DNA of 64,000 bases from the NCBI RefSeq assembly GCF_003364315.1, contig NZ_NXLS01000003.1, forward strand, positions 1 to 64,000, given 5' to 3'. Below are positions 28,099-37,896 of the stretch, in pieces; within the stretch, counting starts at the first letter, position 1; each line of letters starts with the position of its first letter. The notes under the pieces were generated by a model. It searched no databases and was not told where the DNA came from. It worked only from the letters and a program-made list of their open reading frames with translations. The DNA comes from Helicobacter ganmani. Its GTDB lineage: Bacteria; Campylobacterota; Campylobacteria; Campylobacterales; Helicobacteraceae. The position numbers and the translations under genes were made by a program.

Positions 28099-28716
28099 TT
28101 ACGCGCATAGGCTTAAAAATGGGCTTGGAATCGCCCTTAAGCTTTGCGATTCCACATTTTTGGAAGCTTTGTGTATTTTGTAAGCAAGAAGTGAATAATC
28201 CTGTGTAGCTAAAATTGTAGTTTGTGTGGAAAAAAAATGGAGTAAAGTGGCTTTTATTGCCCCCCCCCCCGCAGAGAATACGAAATAACTCATTTGCGCG
28301 TCCTTATTTGTAAATTGAAAACCAAATCTTTGGTAAAGAGAAATCGCCTTTTGATTCGTGTTCAAGGCACAGGCGTAAATTTTCACAACTCCTAGCGTCT
28401 CTTGCGCGTATTTTAGCATTGCTTCCATTAATGCCGCTCCATATCCCTTTAAATCTGGGTTTTGATAGATTCCAAACTCACAAGAGATTCCGTGCTGAAT
28501 GTCTATAAAGCAAAGCACCCCCAAGATTTCATCGTCTTGCAAAGCCAAAAAATATTGTTTCGTGGAATCCTGCTTCAAGGATTCCATAAATTGCAAGTGT
28601 TCTTTTAGCGTAATCGTCTGTGTTCTCATCAAAGGGGCAATTTTTAGGTGATTGCGCCACCCAAACACCAAAACCTTTTCTATCTCATCTAAATCCACAA
28701 AATTTTTTAACATCAT
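28099..28716 (-). CDS. pseH: PseH-type N-acetyltransferase with tract-variable tail
   Basis: About 205 residues. The first ~150 align well by eye with PseH of Campylobacter: KNFVDLDEIEKVLVFGWRNH, EHLQFMESLKQDSTKQYFL, ISCEFGIYQNPDLKGYGAAL, NTNQKAISLYQRFGF. PseH uses acetyl-CoA to acetylate UDP-4-amino-4,6-dideoxy-N-acetyl-altrosamine. After the domain comes the tract at 28260-28270 (11 G), which reads into about 50 residues without family character. With 10 G the protein ends at once (SAGGGQ). With 12 G it has a different ~55-residue tail that stops directly before the next ATG (TAGATG). A GTG one codon upstream is an alternative start. Confidence 0.85.
   Translation of the reverse strand: MMLKNFVDLDEIEKVLVFGWRNHLKIAPLMRTQTITLKEHLQFMESLKQDSTKQYFLALQDDEILGVLCFIDIQHGISCEFGIYQNPDLKGYGAALMEAMLKYAQETLGVVKIYACALNTNQKAISLYQRFGFQFTNKDAQMSYFVFSAGGGAIKATLLHFFSTQTTILATQDYSLLAYKIHKASKNVESQSLRAIPSPFLSLCA
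28260..28270. repeat. Poly-C(11) tract at the end of the PseH domain
   Basis: Eleven C on the plus strand, just after the catalytic domain of the PseH-type gene. Its length changes the tail and coupling to the next gene. Confidence 0.9.
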
Positions 28717-28725
28717 CACAGAATC

Positions 28726-29487
28726 CTAGCCCAAAATCCCTACAAGATAAGCGGATAATGCGCTCATTCCTCCACTTACAACAAGGATTCCAATGCAAAT
28801 CAAAAGCCCTCCTGCACACCATTCAATCCACTTAAAATAAGCCTTAATCCATTCTAAAAAATTAAAAGCATAGCCAATGAGTAGTGCGCAAAACAAGAAA
28901 GGGAGCGAAAGTCCAAGCGTGTAAATCACAAGCAATGCAATTCCGCTTCCCTCTTCTAAACTAGCTAGGGAAATAATGCTTGCCAAAATTGGACCCACGC
29001 AAGGCGTCCAACCGAGTGCAAAACTCACGCCAAGCAAAAAGGGGGCGAAAAAGTCTTTCAAAAAAGAAAAGTTGTATTCTGTGCAAAAGTTTTTTGTATA
29101 ATTTAAAAATGGAATCCTCAAAATTCCTAAGATATGCAGCCCAAAGATAATTAAGATTCCACCTGCAAGATAACGCAAAATAGGGCTTAAAAGAATCCAT
29201 CCTTGTAAGATTCTAGCAGCCACTGCACCCAATAGGACAAAAACGATTCCAAATCCCAAAACAAAAAATACTGCGCTTCTTAAGATTCTAAATCGCTTCC
29301 TTAAATCCAAGTTTTTAGAATCTTTCATTTCTCGTAGTGAAATTTCAGAGATATACGAGAGATATGCAGGAATAAGTGGCAAAATGCAAGGGCTAATAAA
29401 AGTTAGAATCCCTGCGACTAAGCTGATTAAATGTGGAGCACTCTCAAAAAACCCAAACAGTGATTCTTCCACCCTTACACCTTGCAA
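28726..29487 (-). CDS. CcdA/DsbD-like membrane thiol transporter
   Basis: 253 residues with about six membrane segments. The redox cysteines sit in the family motifs SPCILPLIPAYLSYI (segment 1) and GWTPCVGPILASI (segment 4). CcdA proteins carry electrons from cytoplasmic thioredoxin to the periplasm for cytochrome c maturation or disulfide reduction. It lies between the pse genes and the TRAP transporter, 9 bases after dctM. The exact start is uncertain. Confidence 0.85.
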   Translation of the reverse strand: MQGVRVEESLFGFFESAPHLISLVAGILTFISPCILPLIPAYLSYISEISLREMKDSKNLDLRKRFRILRSAVFFVLGFGIVFVLLGAVAARILQGWILLSPILRYLAGGILIIFGLHILGILRIPFLNYTKNFCTEYNFSFLKDFFAPFLLGVSFALGWTPCVGPILASIISLASLEEGSGIALLVIYTLGLSLPFLFCALLIGYAFNFLEWIKAYFKWIEWCAGGLLICIGILVVSGGMSALSAYLVGILG

Positions 29488-29496
29488 ACCTTAAAT

Positions 29497-30771
29497 TTAA
29501 TCAAGTAAATTTGGCAACCAAAGTGAAATTTCTGGCACATAAGTAACAAGCCCAAGCCCTAAGAGCAAGACACAGAGCCAAGGAATTACCGAGAGGGTAA
29601 CATCTTTGAGACTTAAACCCGTAAGCGAGCTTGCTACAAAGAGATTTAAGCCCACAGGCGGGGTTAGCATACCTAGTTCCATATTGACAATCATTGCGAT
29701 TCCAAAGTGAATCGGGTCAATTCCTAGTTGTAAAGCTATCGGCAATAATAAAGGTGTCATAATCATCACGACAGAGCTAGGCTCCATAAATTGTCCCATA
29801 ATAAAAAGTGCGATATTCACTAAAATCAAGAATAACCACCAGCTCATATTCATATTCACTAGCGATTCAGCAATCATATGTGGAATCCGCTCACTTGTGA
29901 GGAAATGCGCAAACACAACCGCAAAGCCAATGATAAAGAAAATCATTGCTGTGGTAATTGCTGCGTCCAAAAGCACTCCATAAAGCTCTTTTATCTTAAT
30001 ATCTTTATAAACAAAAATAGATACAATGAAAGCATATACTGCACTAATTCCCGCTGCCTCTGTGGCTGTGAAAAGCCCTGCGTAGATTCCGCCAATCACC
30101 ACAATCACAATGAGTAATGCCCAAAATGCTTCTTTGAATTTAGCCCAACGCTCACTAAATTTTGCAGGTTCTGTCGCTTTGAATCCTAATCGTCTCGCAC
30201 CAAAATACGCATAAACCATCATCATTCCACCAATCATTACACCCGGAATAACGCCTGCCATAAATAATTTTTCAATAGAAACTTCCGCAGTTACCCCATA
30301 AACAATCATTACAACAGAAGGTGGAATCAAAATCCCAAGACTTCCCGCAGAAGTAATCGCCCCTACTGAATAGCTTTTGGGATAGCCTGCTTGGCTAAGA
30401 GCCACAAACATTACAGAACCAATCGCAACAACCGTCGCAGGAGAACTTCCACTCACAGCAGCAAAGATAATACAAGCCAAAATCGCACTCATTGGGAGAC
30501 CACCGGGTAAATGCCCCACAATGCTTCTTGCAAAATCTACGATTCTTTGTGCAGAGCTTCCTTTGCTCATCAAAGAACCCGCCAAAATAAACATTGGAAT
30601 CGCCATTAAAGCAGGTTTTAAGCCATTAAGCATAATTTCAGGCACACCCATAACATCATAAGAGCTAAACAACAGCATTGTAATTACCGCACTTACCCCA
30701 AGAGAAATGGCGACTGGCACACCTACTAATAACAAACCAAACAATACAATTAGCAAAAATGCAACACTCAT
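29497..30771 (-). CDS. dctM: TRAP transporter large permease
   Basis: 424-residue DctM-type membrane protein with about 12 hydrophobic segments. The family patterns IPMFILAGSLMSKG, VSGSSPATVVAIGSVM, GSLGILIPPSVVMIVYG and LGMLTPPVGLNLFV are visible. It forms the transport pore with the small subunit encoded 17 bases upstream, driven by sodium, and takes substrate from the binding lipoprotein of the same operon. C4-dicarboxylates or related acids are likely substrates. Confidence 0.93.
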   Translation of the reverse strand: MSVAFLLIVLFGLLLVGVPVAISLGVSAVITMLLFSSYDVMGVPEIMLNGLKPALMAIPMFILAGSLMSKGSSAQRIVDFARSIVGHLPGGLPMSAILACIIFAAVSGSSPATVVAIGSVMFVALSQAGYPKSYSVGAITSAGSLGILIPPSVVMIVYGVTAEVSIEKLFMAGVIPGVMIGGMMMVYAYFGARRLGFKATEPAKFSERWAKFKEAFWALLIVIVVIGGIYAGLFTATEAAGISAVYAFIVSIFVYKDIKIKELYGVLLDAAITTAMIFFIIGFAVVFAHFLTSERIPHMIAESLVNMNMSWWLFLILVNIALFIMGQFMEPSSVVMIMTPLLLPIALQLGIDPIHFGIAMIVNMELGMLTPPVGLNLFVASSLTGLSLKDVTLSVIPWLCVLLLGLGLVTYVPEISLWLPNLLD

Positions 30772-30788
30772 TAATTCTCCAAATTTTA

Positions 30789-31436
30789 CTAATCTTTAAT
30801 CACAGAATCGTGAATCATCTCTTCCTCTGCATTTTTTACAACTTTGTCTGCATCTGTCCAAGAAACTTCATAGATTTTTTCTATGGAACGATAAGTTGCT
30901 CCTAAAAATGCAATAGGCAAACAAAGGAGAAACACCCACAAAGGCACTTCGTGTAACGCTTCACTCATATAACCAATTTCATAGTTCAAATAGCAAACCA
31001 TTAAACTAGCATAAAACATAAAGCCTAGAAAAATAGAATTGAGGATATGTGTTAATAGCACACAAGTTTTGGCAAGTGCTGGTGGAAACTTCTCAACTAG
31101 CATAGTTACAGAAATATGCACACCCTTTCTAAATCCATACGCCGCACCAAAAAATGCTGACCACAAAAAACAATATCTTGCTACTTCCTCTGCCCAAGTG
31201 AGCGAGCCAATCTCTGGATAGAATCCCGCAATGTAACGCACACTCACATTAATTGCGGTAATTGCGATTCCAAGTGCCATTCCAATGACTGCAACATTTT
31301 TATTGATTCCTGCAATAATCTTGTCTAAAATAGCAAAAAGCTTATTGACACCAGAATCCTTATGTGCCCACAAAAAAGGTTTCTGAATCATTAATAATAA
31401 ATTGCGCAAAATAAACCTTTCAAAAATAATCTGCAA
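30789..31436 (-). CDS. dctQ: TRAP transporter small permease
   Basis: 215 residues with four membrane helices. The DctQ pattern SLTWAEEVARYCFLWSAFFG is clear, followed by AYGFRKGVHISV. It links the binding protein to the large permease. The gene starts two bases after the dctP stop, so the three are one operon dctP-dctQ-dctM. The N-terminus is longer than usual and the true start may be internal. Confidence 0.9.
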   Translation of the reverse strand: MQIIFERFILRNLLLMIQKPFLWAHKDSGVNKLFAILDKIIAGINKNVAVIGMALGIAITAINVSVRYIAGFYPEIGSLTWAEEVARYCFLWSAFFGAAYGFRKGVHISVTMLVEKFPPALAKTCVLLTHILNSIFLGFMFYASLMVCYLNYEIGYMSEALHEVPLWVFLLCLPIAFLGATYRSIEKIYEVSWTDADKVVKNAEEEMIHDSVIKD

Positions 31437-31438
31437 GA

Positions 31439-32469
31439 TTATTTTGTATTCAGCGTTTTCTCAATCAAATCTTTGCCGATTAAATCATAAAACTTAGGGT
31501 AGATTGCAATCATCACATCTTGCCATCGTTGTTTTTGTGCTTCATCTAACTCATAGATGGTTGTATTTGTCTTATCATCAGCTTTTAATTTATCTAGCAA
31601 CATTTTTTCTTCCTTAGCACTCTCTTCGCGTTCAAAAATTGTTGCTTCGCGCATTGCAGTAGAAAATTTCTCTTGCAAATCTTGTGGCAATTCTTTCCAA
31701 AACTTCTCACTTGCAACAACTAAATATCCCAAATAACCATGATTTGAAATCGTAATAGAGCTTTGCACTTCATAGAATTTAGAATTATAGAGGTTAGAAA
31801 GCGGATTTTCTGCCGCATCTACTACACCTGTTTGCAATGCAGAATACACTTCACCAAAAGGCAAAACTTGCGGAATCGCTTTGACAGCTTTTGTTTGTTC
31901 TTCTAGCACTTTAGAACTCATAATTCTCATTTTTTGCCCTTCTGCATCACTTGGTTCTATGATTGGTTTTTTGTTTGTGCTAAATTGTTTGAATCCTGCG
32001 TCCCAATAATCAAGCGCAATGTAACCTTTACTTGAAATCACATCTTTTAGGATTTTTCCTACTTCTCCATCCATTACTTTATGCAAATGTTCAGTATCGC
32101 GGAAAATAAAAGGAACGTCCCAAAGATTAAACTCTTTTGCAAAAGGCGTAAATTTTGAAAAACTAGGTGCTGCAAGTTGCACATTGTTGCGTTTAAGTTC
32201 TTGAAAAACCTTGTCATCATCTACAAGTTGTGCTGAAGGAAATACATGCACTTTAATTTTCCCCTCTGTGAGCTCCTCCACTCTTTTGGCAAAGAAATCC
32301 GCTGCTCTCCCTTTTGGTGTATTTGCGCTCACAACATGCGCGAATTTCACCTCATAAACCTTATTGGAATCCCCCTTAGCAGCGGCACTAGCTTCTTTAT
32401 TATTGTCTCCACCGCACCCTATTAATCCAAATACAGCCAAAACTGAAACTAAAAGAATTTTTTTCATTT
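31439..32469 (-). CDS. dctP: TRAP transporter substrate-binding lipoprotein
   Basis: 343 residues from ATG 32469 (MKKILLVSVLAVFGLIGCGG). The signal peptide ends in a lipobox LIGC, so the protein is a lipoprotein tethered to a membrane. The DctP family fold shows in KVYEVKFAHVVSANTPKG, LNLWDVPFIFRD-like FNLWDVPFIFRDTEHLHKV, and MRIMSSKVLEEQTKAVKAIP. I preferred this start because AGGAAA precedes it and the signal peptide begins there; a longer frame to 32500 lacks support. Confidence 0.92.
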
Positions 32470-32637
32470 TCCTAAATCTCCTAACACAAATATTATTCAC
32501 TCAACCTCTGTGAGATTCTATGTATTTTATACAAAATCTTCTTAAAAGACAAAATCAACTAAACCACTTTGGTGTTTTTAGTGTAGAATTTTGCAACATT
32601 ATGCACCAAAAATGAATTTTTGAAACAACCTAAAAAT

Positions 32638-33156
32638 TTATTTGTAATTTTTGATTGCTTTATCCAAAATTTCTTTGGCAGCATTTAAATCTTTGTATTC
32701 CTTAACTTTCACCCATTTATTTGGTTCTAAAGCCTTATAAGTTTCAAAGAAATTTTTAATCCTATCTAATGTGATTTGTGGCAAATCCTCTAGGCTTTGG
32801 ATTCTATCGTATCTTGGATCTATCTTACTAATAGGCACAGCAAGGAGTTTTTCGTCCATTCCACTTTCATCTTCCATAATCAAAACACCAATCAAACGCG
32901 CTTTAATTACACTTCCAGCCTGCAAAGGATATTCGTTTAGCACCAACACATCTGCTGGGTCTCCATCATCACTTAGTGTATTTGGAACGAAACCATAATT
33001 CGCAGGATAAAACATTGCACTATACATTACCCTATCTACCACGACTGCACCAGATTCCTTATCAATCTCATATTTAATGTTACTTCCATAAGGAATCTCA
33101 ATTATAACATTGAGTTTATTAGGATTCTCTCCTACACTGATTTTTGATACATTCAT
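32638..33156 (-). CDS. ppa: Inorganic pyrophosphatase
   Basis: 172-residue family I soluble pyrophosphatase. The active-site signature DGDPADVLV is visible, along with IEIPYGSNIKYEIDKESG near the start and the metal-binding acidic residues around KLLAVPISKIDPRYD. It hydrolyses pyrophosphate released by biosynthesis. It lies downstream of adk with a 35-base gap, probably in one operon aspS-adk-ppa. Confidence 0.95.
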   Translation of the reverse strand: MNVSKISVGENPNKLNVIIEIPYGSNIKYEIDKESGAVVVDRVMYSAMFYPANYGFVPNTLSDDGDPADVLVLNEYPLQAGSVIKARLIGVLIMEDESGMDEKLLAVPISKIDPRYDRIQSLEDLPQITLDRIKNFFETYKALEPNKWVKVKEYKDLNAAKEILDKAIKNYK

Positions 33157-33191
33157 CTTTTTATCCTTTAATAATTTAAGTAGAATCTCTA

Positions 33192-33764
33192 CTAAATTTT
33201 AGATTTAATAAAAGCTTCCATTTCGGAAGTAATTTCCTCAATCGTGCGCTCACCACTGATTTTTTTCAACACAGCTTTTTTGCTATAAAAATCCTGAATC
33301 TCCTTGAGCGGTGTTTGATAAACTTCCATACGATTATTGAATACTTCTACATTATCATCTGCACCTCTAGCGCGTCCAAGCACTCTATCACAAGCAGTTT
33401 CTCTGCTTACTTCTACTTCAATCACACTGACAAGCTCAATATCTTTTTTGTCTTTTAGAATCTTATCTAGCTCCAACATTTGCTCCACGCTACGAGGATA
33501 GCCATCAATGAGCACAATATCTTTCACCGCATTGGCTATCGCATCTACAATTGTTTTGACGACAATTTCAAGCGGCACAAGATTCCCTTTGCTTGTATAG
33601 CTCTCAATTAGCTTTCCAAGCTCACTTCCGCTTGCCACTTCTGCACGTAATAATTCCCCGGTAGAATAATGCACAATGCTCTCACTATTATTCTTGCTAA
33701 TAATCTCTGCGTCCGTAGTTTTACCACTTCCGGGTGCCCCGATGACTAAAAATAACTTTTTCAT
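33192..33764 (-). CDS. adk: Adenylate kinase
   Basis: 190 residues. The P-loop [14 protein letters not shown] starts at residue 8, and [28 protein letters not shown] and RARGADDN are the nucleotide-binding and lid motifs. It is a short-lid type, as usual in this group. It converts AMP plus ATP to two ADP. It follows aspS after 13 bases. Confidence 0.95.
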   Translation of the reverse strand: MKKLFLVIGAPGSGKTTDAEIISKNNSESIVHYSTGELLRAEVASGSELGKLIESYTSKGNLVPLEIVVKTIVDAIANAVKDIVLIDGYPRSVEQMLELDKILKDKKDIELVSVIEVEVSRETACDRVLGRARGADDNVEVFNNRMEVYQTPLKEIQDFYSKKAVLKKISGERTIEEITSEMEAFIKSKI

Positions 33765-33777
33765 AAAATCTCTCCTT

Positions 33778-35529
33778 TTATTGTTTGGTTTCTCTTACTT
33801 TGATATGTAGCTCCCTTAATTGCTCCTCACTTGCCTCACTTGGTGCATCTGTTAGCGGACAAGTTGCCTTTTGTGTTTTAGGAAACGCAATCACATCACG
33901 GATAGAATTTGCCTTGCAAAGCAACATAATAATCCTATCTAAGCCAAATGCAATTCCGCCGTGCGGTGGCGCGCCAAATTGCAAAGCTTCAAGCAAAAAG
34001 CTAAATTTATTTTTTGCCTCTTCCTCGCTAATTCCAAGCAATTTAAACACGCGGCTTTGAATCTCTTCTTTATGAATCCTAATGCTTCCGCCACCGATTT
34101 CAAAACCATTTAATACGACATCATAAGCCACAGAGCTAATCTCTTCAACATCTTCTACATCTAAATTTTTGGGCATTGTAAAAGGGTGGTGTAGAGCCGA
34201 TACACTGCCATCTTCATTGCGTTCAAACATAGGAAAATCCACAACCCATAAGAATCTATAAAGATTCTCATCAATAAGCCCCATATCTTGGGCAATTTTC
34301 TGACGCAAACGTCCCATATAATCCCATACGATTTTTTTCTCTCCCGCTCCAAAGAATACAATATCTCCGACTTTTGCCCCTACGCGTTCTATGAGATTTT
34401 TGAGATTTGCCTCACTCAAAAATTTAATCAAAGGACCTTTTGCGCCCTCTTCTTTGATTTGGATATACGCCAAACCTTTTGCTCCAAATTTGCGCACAAA
34501 TTCCTCTGCCTCTCCCAAAGTTTTGCGTGTGAAAAATGTATCGCCTTTTTGCACACACAGGGCTTTAATACGATTATTTTTGGAATCCTTAGCAATCTTA
34601 GCAAAAATCTCATTGCTAGATTCCGCAAACAAATCTGACACTTCCACTAAGGGCAACTCATAACGCAAATCTGGTTTATCGCTGCCATAAGATTCCATTA
34701 CTTCTTTATAAGTATGATGTTCAAAAGGAGTTTGGATTGCGATTCCGCAAACTCCAAAAATCGCCTTAAGCGTCGCTTCTGCAGCCGACATTACATCGTC
34801 TTGGGTGCAAAAACTCATTTCCACATCAATTTGCGTAAATTCTGGTTGCCTATCAAGTCGCAAATCTTCATCTCTGAAACATTTTGCAATCTGAAAATAC
34901 TTATCAAATCCGCTAATCATCAGCAGCTGCTTAAATAATTGAGGGCTTTGGGGCAAGGCATAAAATTCGCCGTGATGCACACGACTAGGCACAAGATAAT
35001 CCCGCGCACCCTCTGGCGTTGCTTTCGTTAAAATCGGAGTTTCAACCTCTAAAAATCCCAAGCTACTTAACGCATTTCTTGTCGCTTGTGCCACCTTGCT
35101 TCGCGTGATAAAAATCTCTTGCAAACGCGGATTGCGCAAATCCAAATAGCGATATTTCAAGCGCACATCTTCCCCCACACTTTCATCTCCTACCGCAATA
35201 GGAGGTGTTAGACTTTTGTTTTCAATCTTTAGAGATTCCACCAACACCTCAATTTTCCCTGTTTTTAGTTTAGGATTCTCTAGTCCCTCGCCTCTTGCGC
35301 GCACTTTTCCTTTTGCCAACAAAACATATTCATCACGCACTTCGCTCGCAATTTTATGCGCCTCTGCGCTATCCTTCGGGTCAAACACAAGTTGCACAAG
35401 CCCGCTGCGGTCGCGTAAATCAATAAAAACGATTCCTCCATGGTCGCGATAAGTATTACACCAACCGCATAAACTCACCATTTCTCCAATATTTTGCTCT
35501 CCCAAATCTGCGCAATAATGGCTTCTCAT
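33778..35529 (-). CDS. aspS: Aspartyl-tRNA synthetase
   Basis: 583-residue class II aminoacyl-tRNA synthetase. The OB-fold anticodon domain is first ([15 protein letters not shown]), then motif 2 [18 protein letters not shown], the bacterial GAD insertion, and motif 3 [13 protein letters not shown]. In Helicobacter this enzyme generally also charges tRNA-Asn with Asp for later amidation; that follows from the genus, not from residues I can read here. Confidence 0.95.
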   Translation of the reverse strand: MRSHYCADLGEQNIGEMVSLCGWCNTYRDHGGIVFIDLRDRSGLVQLVFDPKDSAEAHKIASEVRDEYVLLAKGKVRARGEGLENPKLKTGKIEVLVESLKIENKSLTPPIAVGDESVGEDVRLKYRYLDLRNPRLQEIFITRSKVAQATRNALSSLGFLEVETPILTKATPEGARDYLVPSRVHHGEFYALPQSPQLFKQLLMISGFDKYFQIAKCFRDEDLRLDRQPEFTQIDVEMSFCTQDDVMSAAEATLKAIFGVCGIAIQTPFEHHTYKEVMESYGSDKPDLRYELPLVEVSDLFAESSNEIFAKIAKDSKNNRIKALCVQKGDTFFTRKTLGEAEEFVRKFGAKGLAYIQIKEEGAKGPLIKFLSEANLKNLIERVGAKVGDIVFFGAGEKKIVWDYMGRLRQKIAQDMGLIDENLYRFLWVVDFPMFERNEDGSVSALHHPFTMPKNLDVEDVEEISSVAYDVVLNGFEIGGGSIRIHKEEIQSRVFKLLGISEEEAKNKFSFLLEALQFGAPPHGGIAFGLDRIIMLLCKANSIRDVIAFPKTQKATCPLTDAPSEASEEQLRELHIKVRETKQ

Positions 35530-35800
35530 GGTATTTACTCCTAAAAAATAACAAAATAATTTGTGATTGTATCAAAAAATAATAAAAGGCAAAATTAATC
35601 TCAAGCCTTTAAAGTCGTATCGATGCAAATTAAGATTCCTAAATAATTCATTCATCACAAAATCTTTCCATTCCATAAAAAATAAATGATTACTTTGTGT
35701 AATTATTTATTGATAATCTTTCTTGATAAATAAAAATAATTTTTGTAAAATTAATTTTTAAGAATAAAATTTTATTAGCCCATATTATTAGGATATTGAA
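35530..35800 (+). promoter_or_regulatory. AT-rich divergent region between aspS and the PerR-like gene
   Basis: 271 bases without a gene. It holds A/T-rich inverted elements such as ATTAT-N6-ATAAT around 35702-35717 and TAAAATT/AATTTTA around 35750-35775. These could be promoter and autoregulatory sites for the Fur-family gene. I cannot assign exact boxes. Confidence 0.35.
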
Positions 35801-36211
35801 ATGTTTGAAAAAATTTTAAAAGAAAATCACCTCAAAATTACTCCCCAACGTTTAGCAATCCTGAAAGAAATCCAAAAATTTGGACATATCAGCATTGATG
35901 AAATTTATGAAAATGTCAAAGAGAGCAATCCCTCAATGTCTCTTGCTACAATTTACAAAAACCTTGCTTCTATGCAGGAAGCAAGAATTATTGATGAAGT
36001 GAAATTTCCCAACCAAAAGCAACGTTATGAGCTTGTGAAAAACCAGCATATGCATCTTGTTTGTGAAAAATGTGGAAAAATCACAGATATGGCACTTAAT
36101 TCTTCCGTGGAATCACTCAAAACCGCTTGCACCGATATTTCTTCTTACAAAATCAAAGAAATCTCTATCGCAATGATTGGAATCTGCCCACAATGCCAAA
36201 CCAAAGCTTAA
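35801..36211 (+). CDS. perR: Fur-family regulator, probably PerR
   Basis: 136-residue Fur-family repressor. The winged-helix region has ITPQRLAILKEIQ and SLATIYKNLASMQEARII (recognition helix). The metal-binding part has HMHLVCEKCGKI and a second CPQC pair at the C-terminus. The short N-terminus and SLATIYKNL pattern look more like PerR than the longer Fur of H. pylori. PerR senses peroxide and controls catalase and related genes. The choice between PerR and Fur needs alignment. Confidence 0.8.
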   Translation: MFEKILKENHLKITPQRLAILKEIQKFGHISIDEIYENVKESNPSMSLATIYKNLASMQEARIIDEVKFPNQKQRYELVKNQHMHLVCEKCGKITDMALNSSVESLKTACTDISSYKIKEISIAMIGICPQCQTKA

Positions 36212-36720
36212 AAGTTTAATTTAACATATTGTTTAGGAACTTTAACAACTACTTTCTGCACAAGCGAAGATTCTGCATTTGCAGAGATTCCACCCGCATG
36301 CACATCAAGACTTTCAAACACCGCAAGATTGCCGGGAAATAATTGAATGCTTGAAAGAAAAGCACTTGCGTGATATTCAATCAAATCGCGTGCATCATCT
36401 AAAGGATTCTTAATCTCGCAAAGACTATTTGGAGCGATAAAAAAAATCTCCTTGCCAAAAACTACCATTTGAAAATCAACCATTTCACTATGGCTTTCAT
36501 AAAAAGCTTCTTTTGGCATTTTGGTATTATAAGCCTGCTCAATGGCTCGCACCCCCCCTTCAAAATACACCACAAATTCCTCCCCCGCTTTTAAAGCTAT
36601 AATCCTCTGATGCACTTCACTGCTTTCATCTAAAGCATCAAAAAGATAGCCAAAGATTCTGCTTAACACTTCATTTTTCTTAAATTTGTTTGCCACATCT
36701 GGCAAATAACCCAAAAACAT
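36208..36720 (-). CDS. YhcH/YjgK/YiaL family protein
   Basis: 170-residue cupin-like protein (DUF386). It has LKAGEEFVVYFEGGVRAIEQ, a SHSEMVDFQMVV segment and the C-terminal FPGNLAVFESLDVHAGG with the conserved histidine. Members bind a metal and some act on sialic acid or related sugars; a general role is not settled. It converges with the PerR-like gene, overlapping by four bases. It lies downstream of sixA by 9 bases. Confidence 0.75.
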   Translation of the reverse strand: MFLGYLPDVANKFKKNEVLSRIFGYLFDALDESSEVHQRIIALKAGEEFVVYFEGGVRAIEQAYNTKMPKEAFYESHSEMVDFQMVVFGKEIFFIAPNSLCEIKNPLDDARDLIEYHASAFLSSIQLFPGNLAVFESLDVHAGGISANAESSLVQKVVVKVPKQYVKLNF

Positions 36721-36729
36721 AGAATCCCT

Positions 36730-37197
36730 TTAGAAATTATGCAACCCTACAAGCAGCCAATCATTCTCACTTTCGCGTTCTAATTCTACCACGCAACCTT
36801 TACCCACATACAAATTCAAAGTTCCTTTAGCACAGATAAATCGCACAAACTCACTAATGCTTGGCTCGTGTCCAACAACAACTAAAGTTTGCCAATCTTC
36901 TTCAATCTCATCTTTATGCCCTAAAAAACCTTGTAATCCTTCTTCAGGATTAATATTTGGATTTAAGAAAAAAGTGCTATGGGATTGTTTTTTAGCAATA
37001 TACTTTGCAGTATCACACGCACGCAAAGCAAGCGATGAAACAATTGCATCTACATCGGGGTATTTTTTTGCAATATACTTTGCAATTTTTTTCGCTTGTT
37101 TTACACCTTTTTTGGTAAGCGGTCGTTTCATATCATCTTCGCCTACCCACTTTTCTCTATTCTCTGCTTTTGCATGTCGCACCAAAATTAAACGCAT
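36730..37197 (-). CDS. sixA: SixA-type phosphohistidine phosphatase
   Basis: 155-residue histidine phosphatase. The catalytic RHAKAENREKW lies at the N-terminus (LVRHAKAEN), and the second histidine is in VVVGHEPSISEFVRF. SixA dephosphorylates phosphohistidine proteins. The ATG at 37197 is preceded by AAGGAGG at seven bases, so I prefer it to a TTG two codons upstream. It is 18 bases downstream of the nucleosidase gene. Confidence 0.85.
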   Translation of the reverse strand: MRLILVRHAKAENREKWVGEDDMKRPLTKKGVKQAKKIAKYIAKKYPDVDAIVSSLALRACDTAKYIAKKQSHSTFFLNPNINPEEGLQGFLGHKDEIEEDWQTLVVVGHEPSISEFVRFICAKGTLNLYVGKGCVVELERESENDWLLVGLHNF

Positions 37198-37214
37198 TTC
37201 CAAACCTCCTTAAA

Positions 37215-37895
37215 TTAGATTTTTTCTATCATTTGAATTACAAATGCAATGTTTCTCTTACCACTTTCTTCCTCATTGTATTCCTCTAGCTTCTCATCAT
37301 TCACGCTATCGGATATAGTCCGAAGAATACAAAAAGGCACTTTGAGATTCTCACACACCACCGCTACGCTTGCACCCTCCATTTCTACTGCGTCCGCTTG
37401 AAAAGTCTCACGTATCCATTGTTTCTTGTCTTTTTGATTGACAAATTGGTCCCCTGAAGCAACGATTCCCTCATAAATTTGAAATCCAAGCTCACTTGCC
37501 ACTTCTTTTGCAATCGCATTTAATGTGGAATCACTTTTGACAAATGTCTCACTCCCAGGAACAAACCCATAAGGATAGTCAAAAATTGTCAAATCCACAT
37601 CGTGCTGACACAATTTACTTGCAAAAAGCAAATCTCCAACTTTATAACTTGGATTGATTGCGCCCGCAATTCCATTAAATATGATTTTTTCACAACCAAA
37701 ATGTAAAATCATTGTGCTAGCGGTCAATGCTGCATGTACCTTGCCGATACGACTACATGCGAGCATTGCAGTCTTGTTTCCTGCTTTAATCTTATAAAAA
37801 GTATTGCCACCAAACTCCAAAGTTTCATAATCCTTGTAGTGTGCAAGCACAGGAGCAATCTCCTCTGGAAGCGCGCCAATAATACCAAATGTCAT
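37215..37895 (-). CDS. mtnN: MTA/SAH (and aminofutalosine) nucleosidase
   Basis: About 227 residues from ATG 37895 (MTFGIIGALPEEIAPVLAHY). Motifs IGKVHAALTASTMI, FNGIAGAINPSYKVGD, VEMEGASVAVVC and ILRTISDSVND are the nucleosidase family signatures; the final aspartate is catalytic. In Helicobacter the enzyme also cleaves 6-amino-6-deoxyfutalosine for menaquinone synthesis. The start overlaps the fabD stop region and AAAGGA precedes it. Confidence 0.92.
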   Translation of the reverse strand: MTFGIIGALPEEIAPVLAHYKDYETLEFGGNTFYKIKAGNKTAMLACSRIGKVHAALTASTMILHFGCEKIIFNGIAGAINPSYKVGDLLFASKLCQHDVDLTIFDYPYGFVPGSETFVKSDSTLNAIAKEVASELGFQIYEGIVASGDQFVNQKDKKQWIRETFQADAVEMEGASVAVVCENLKVPFCILRTISDSVNDEKLEEYNEEESGKRNIAFVIQMIEKI

Positions 37896-37896
37896 T

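Noticed and set aside
36552-36558. C7 run in the YhcH-family gene
   Set aside because: Too short to count with the 10-13 base tracts, and the gene is fully in frame.
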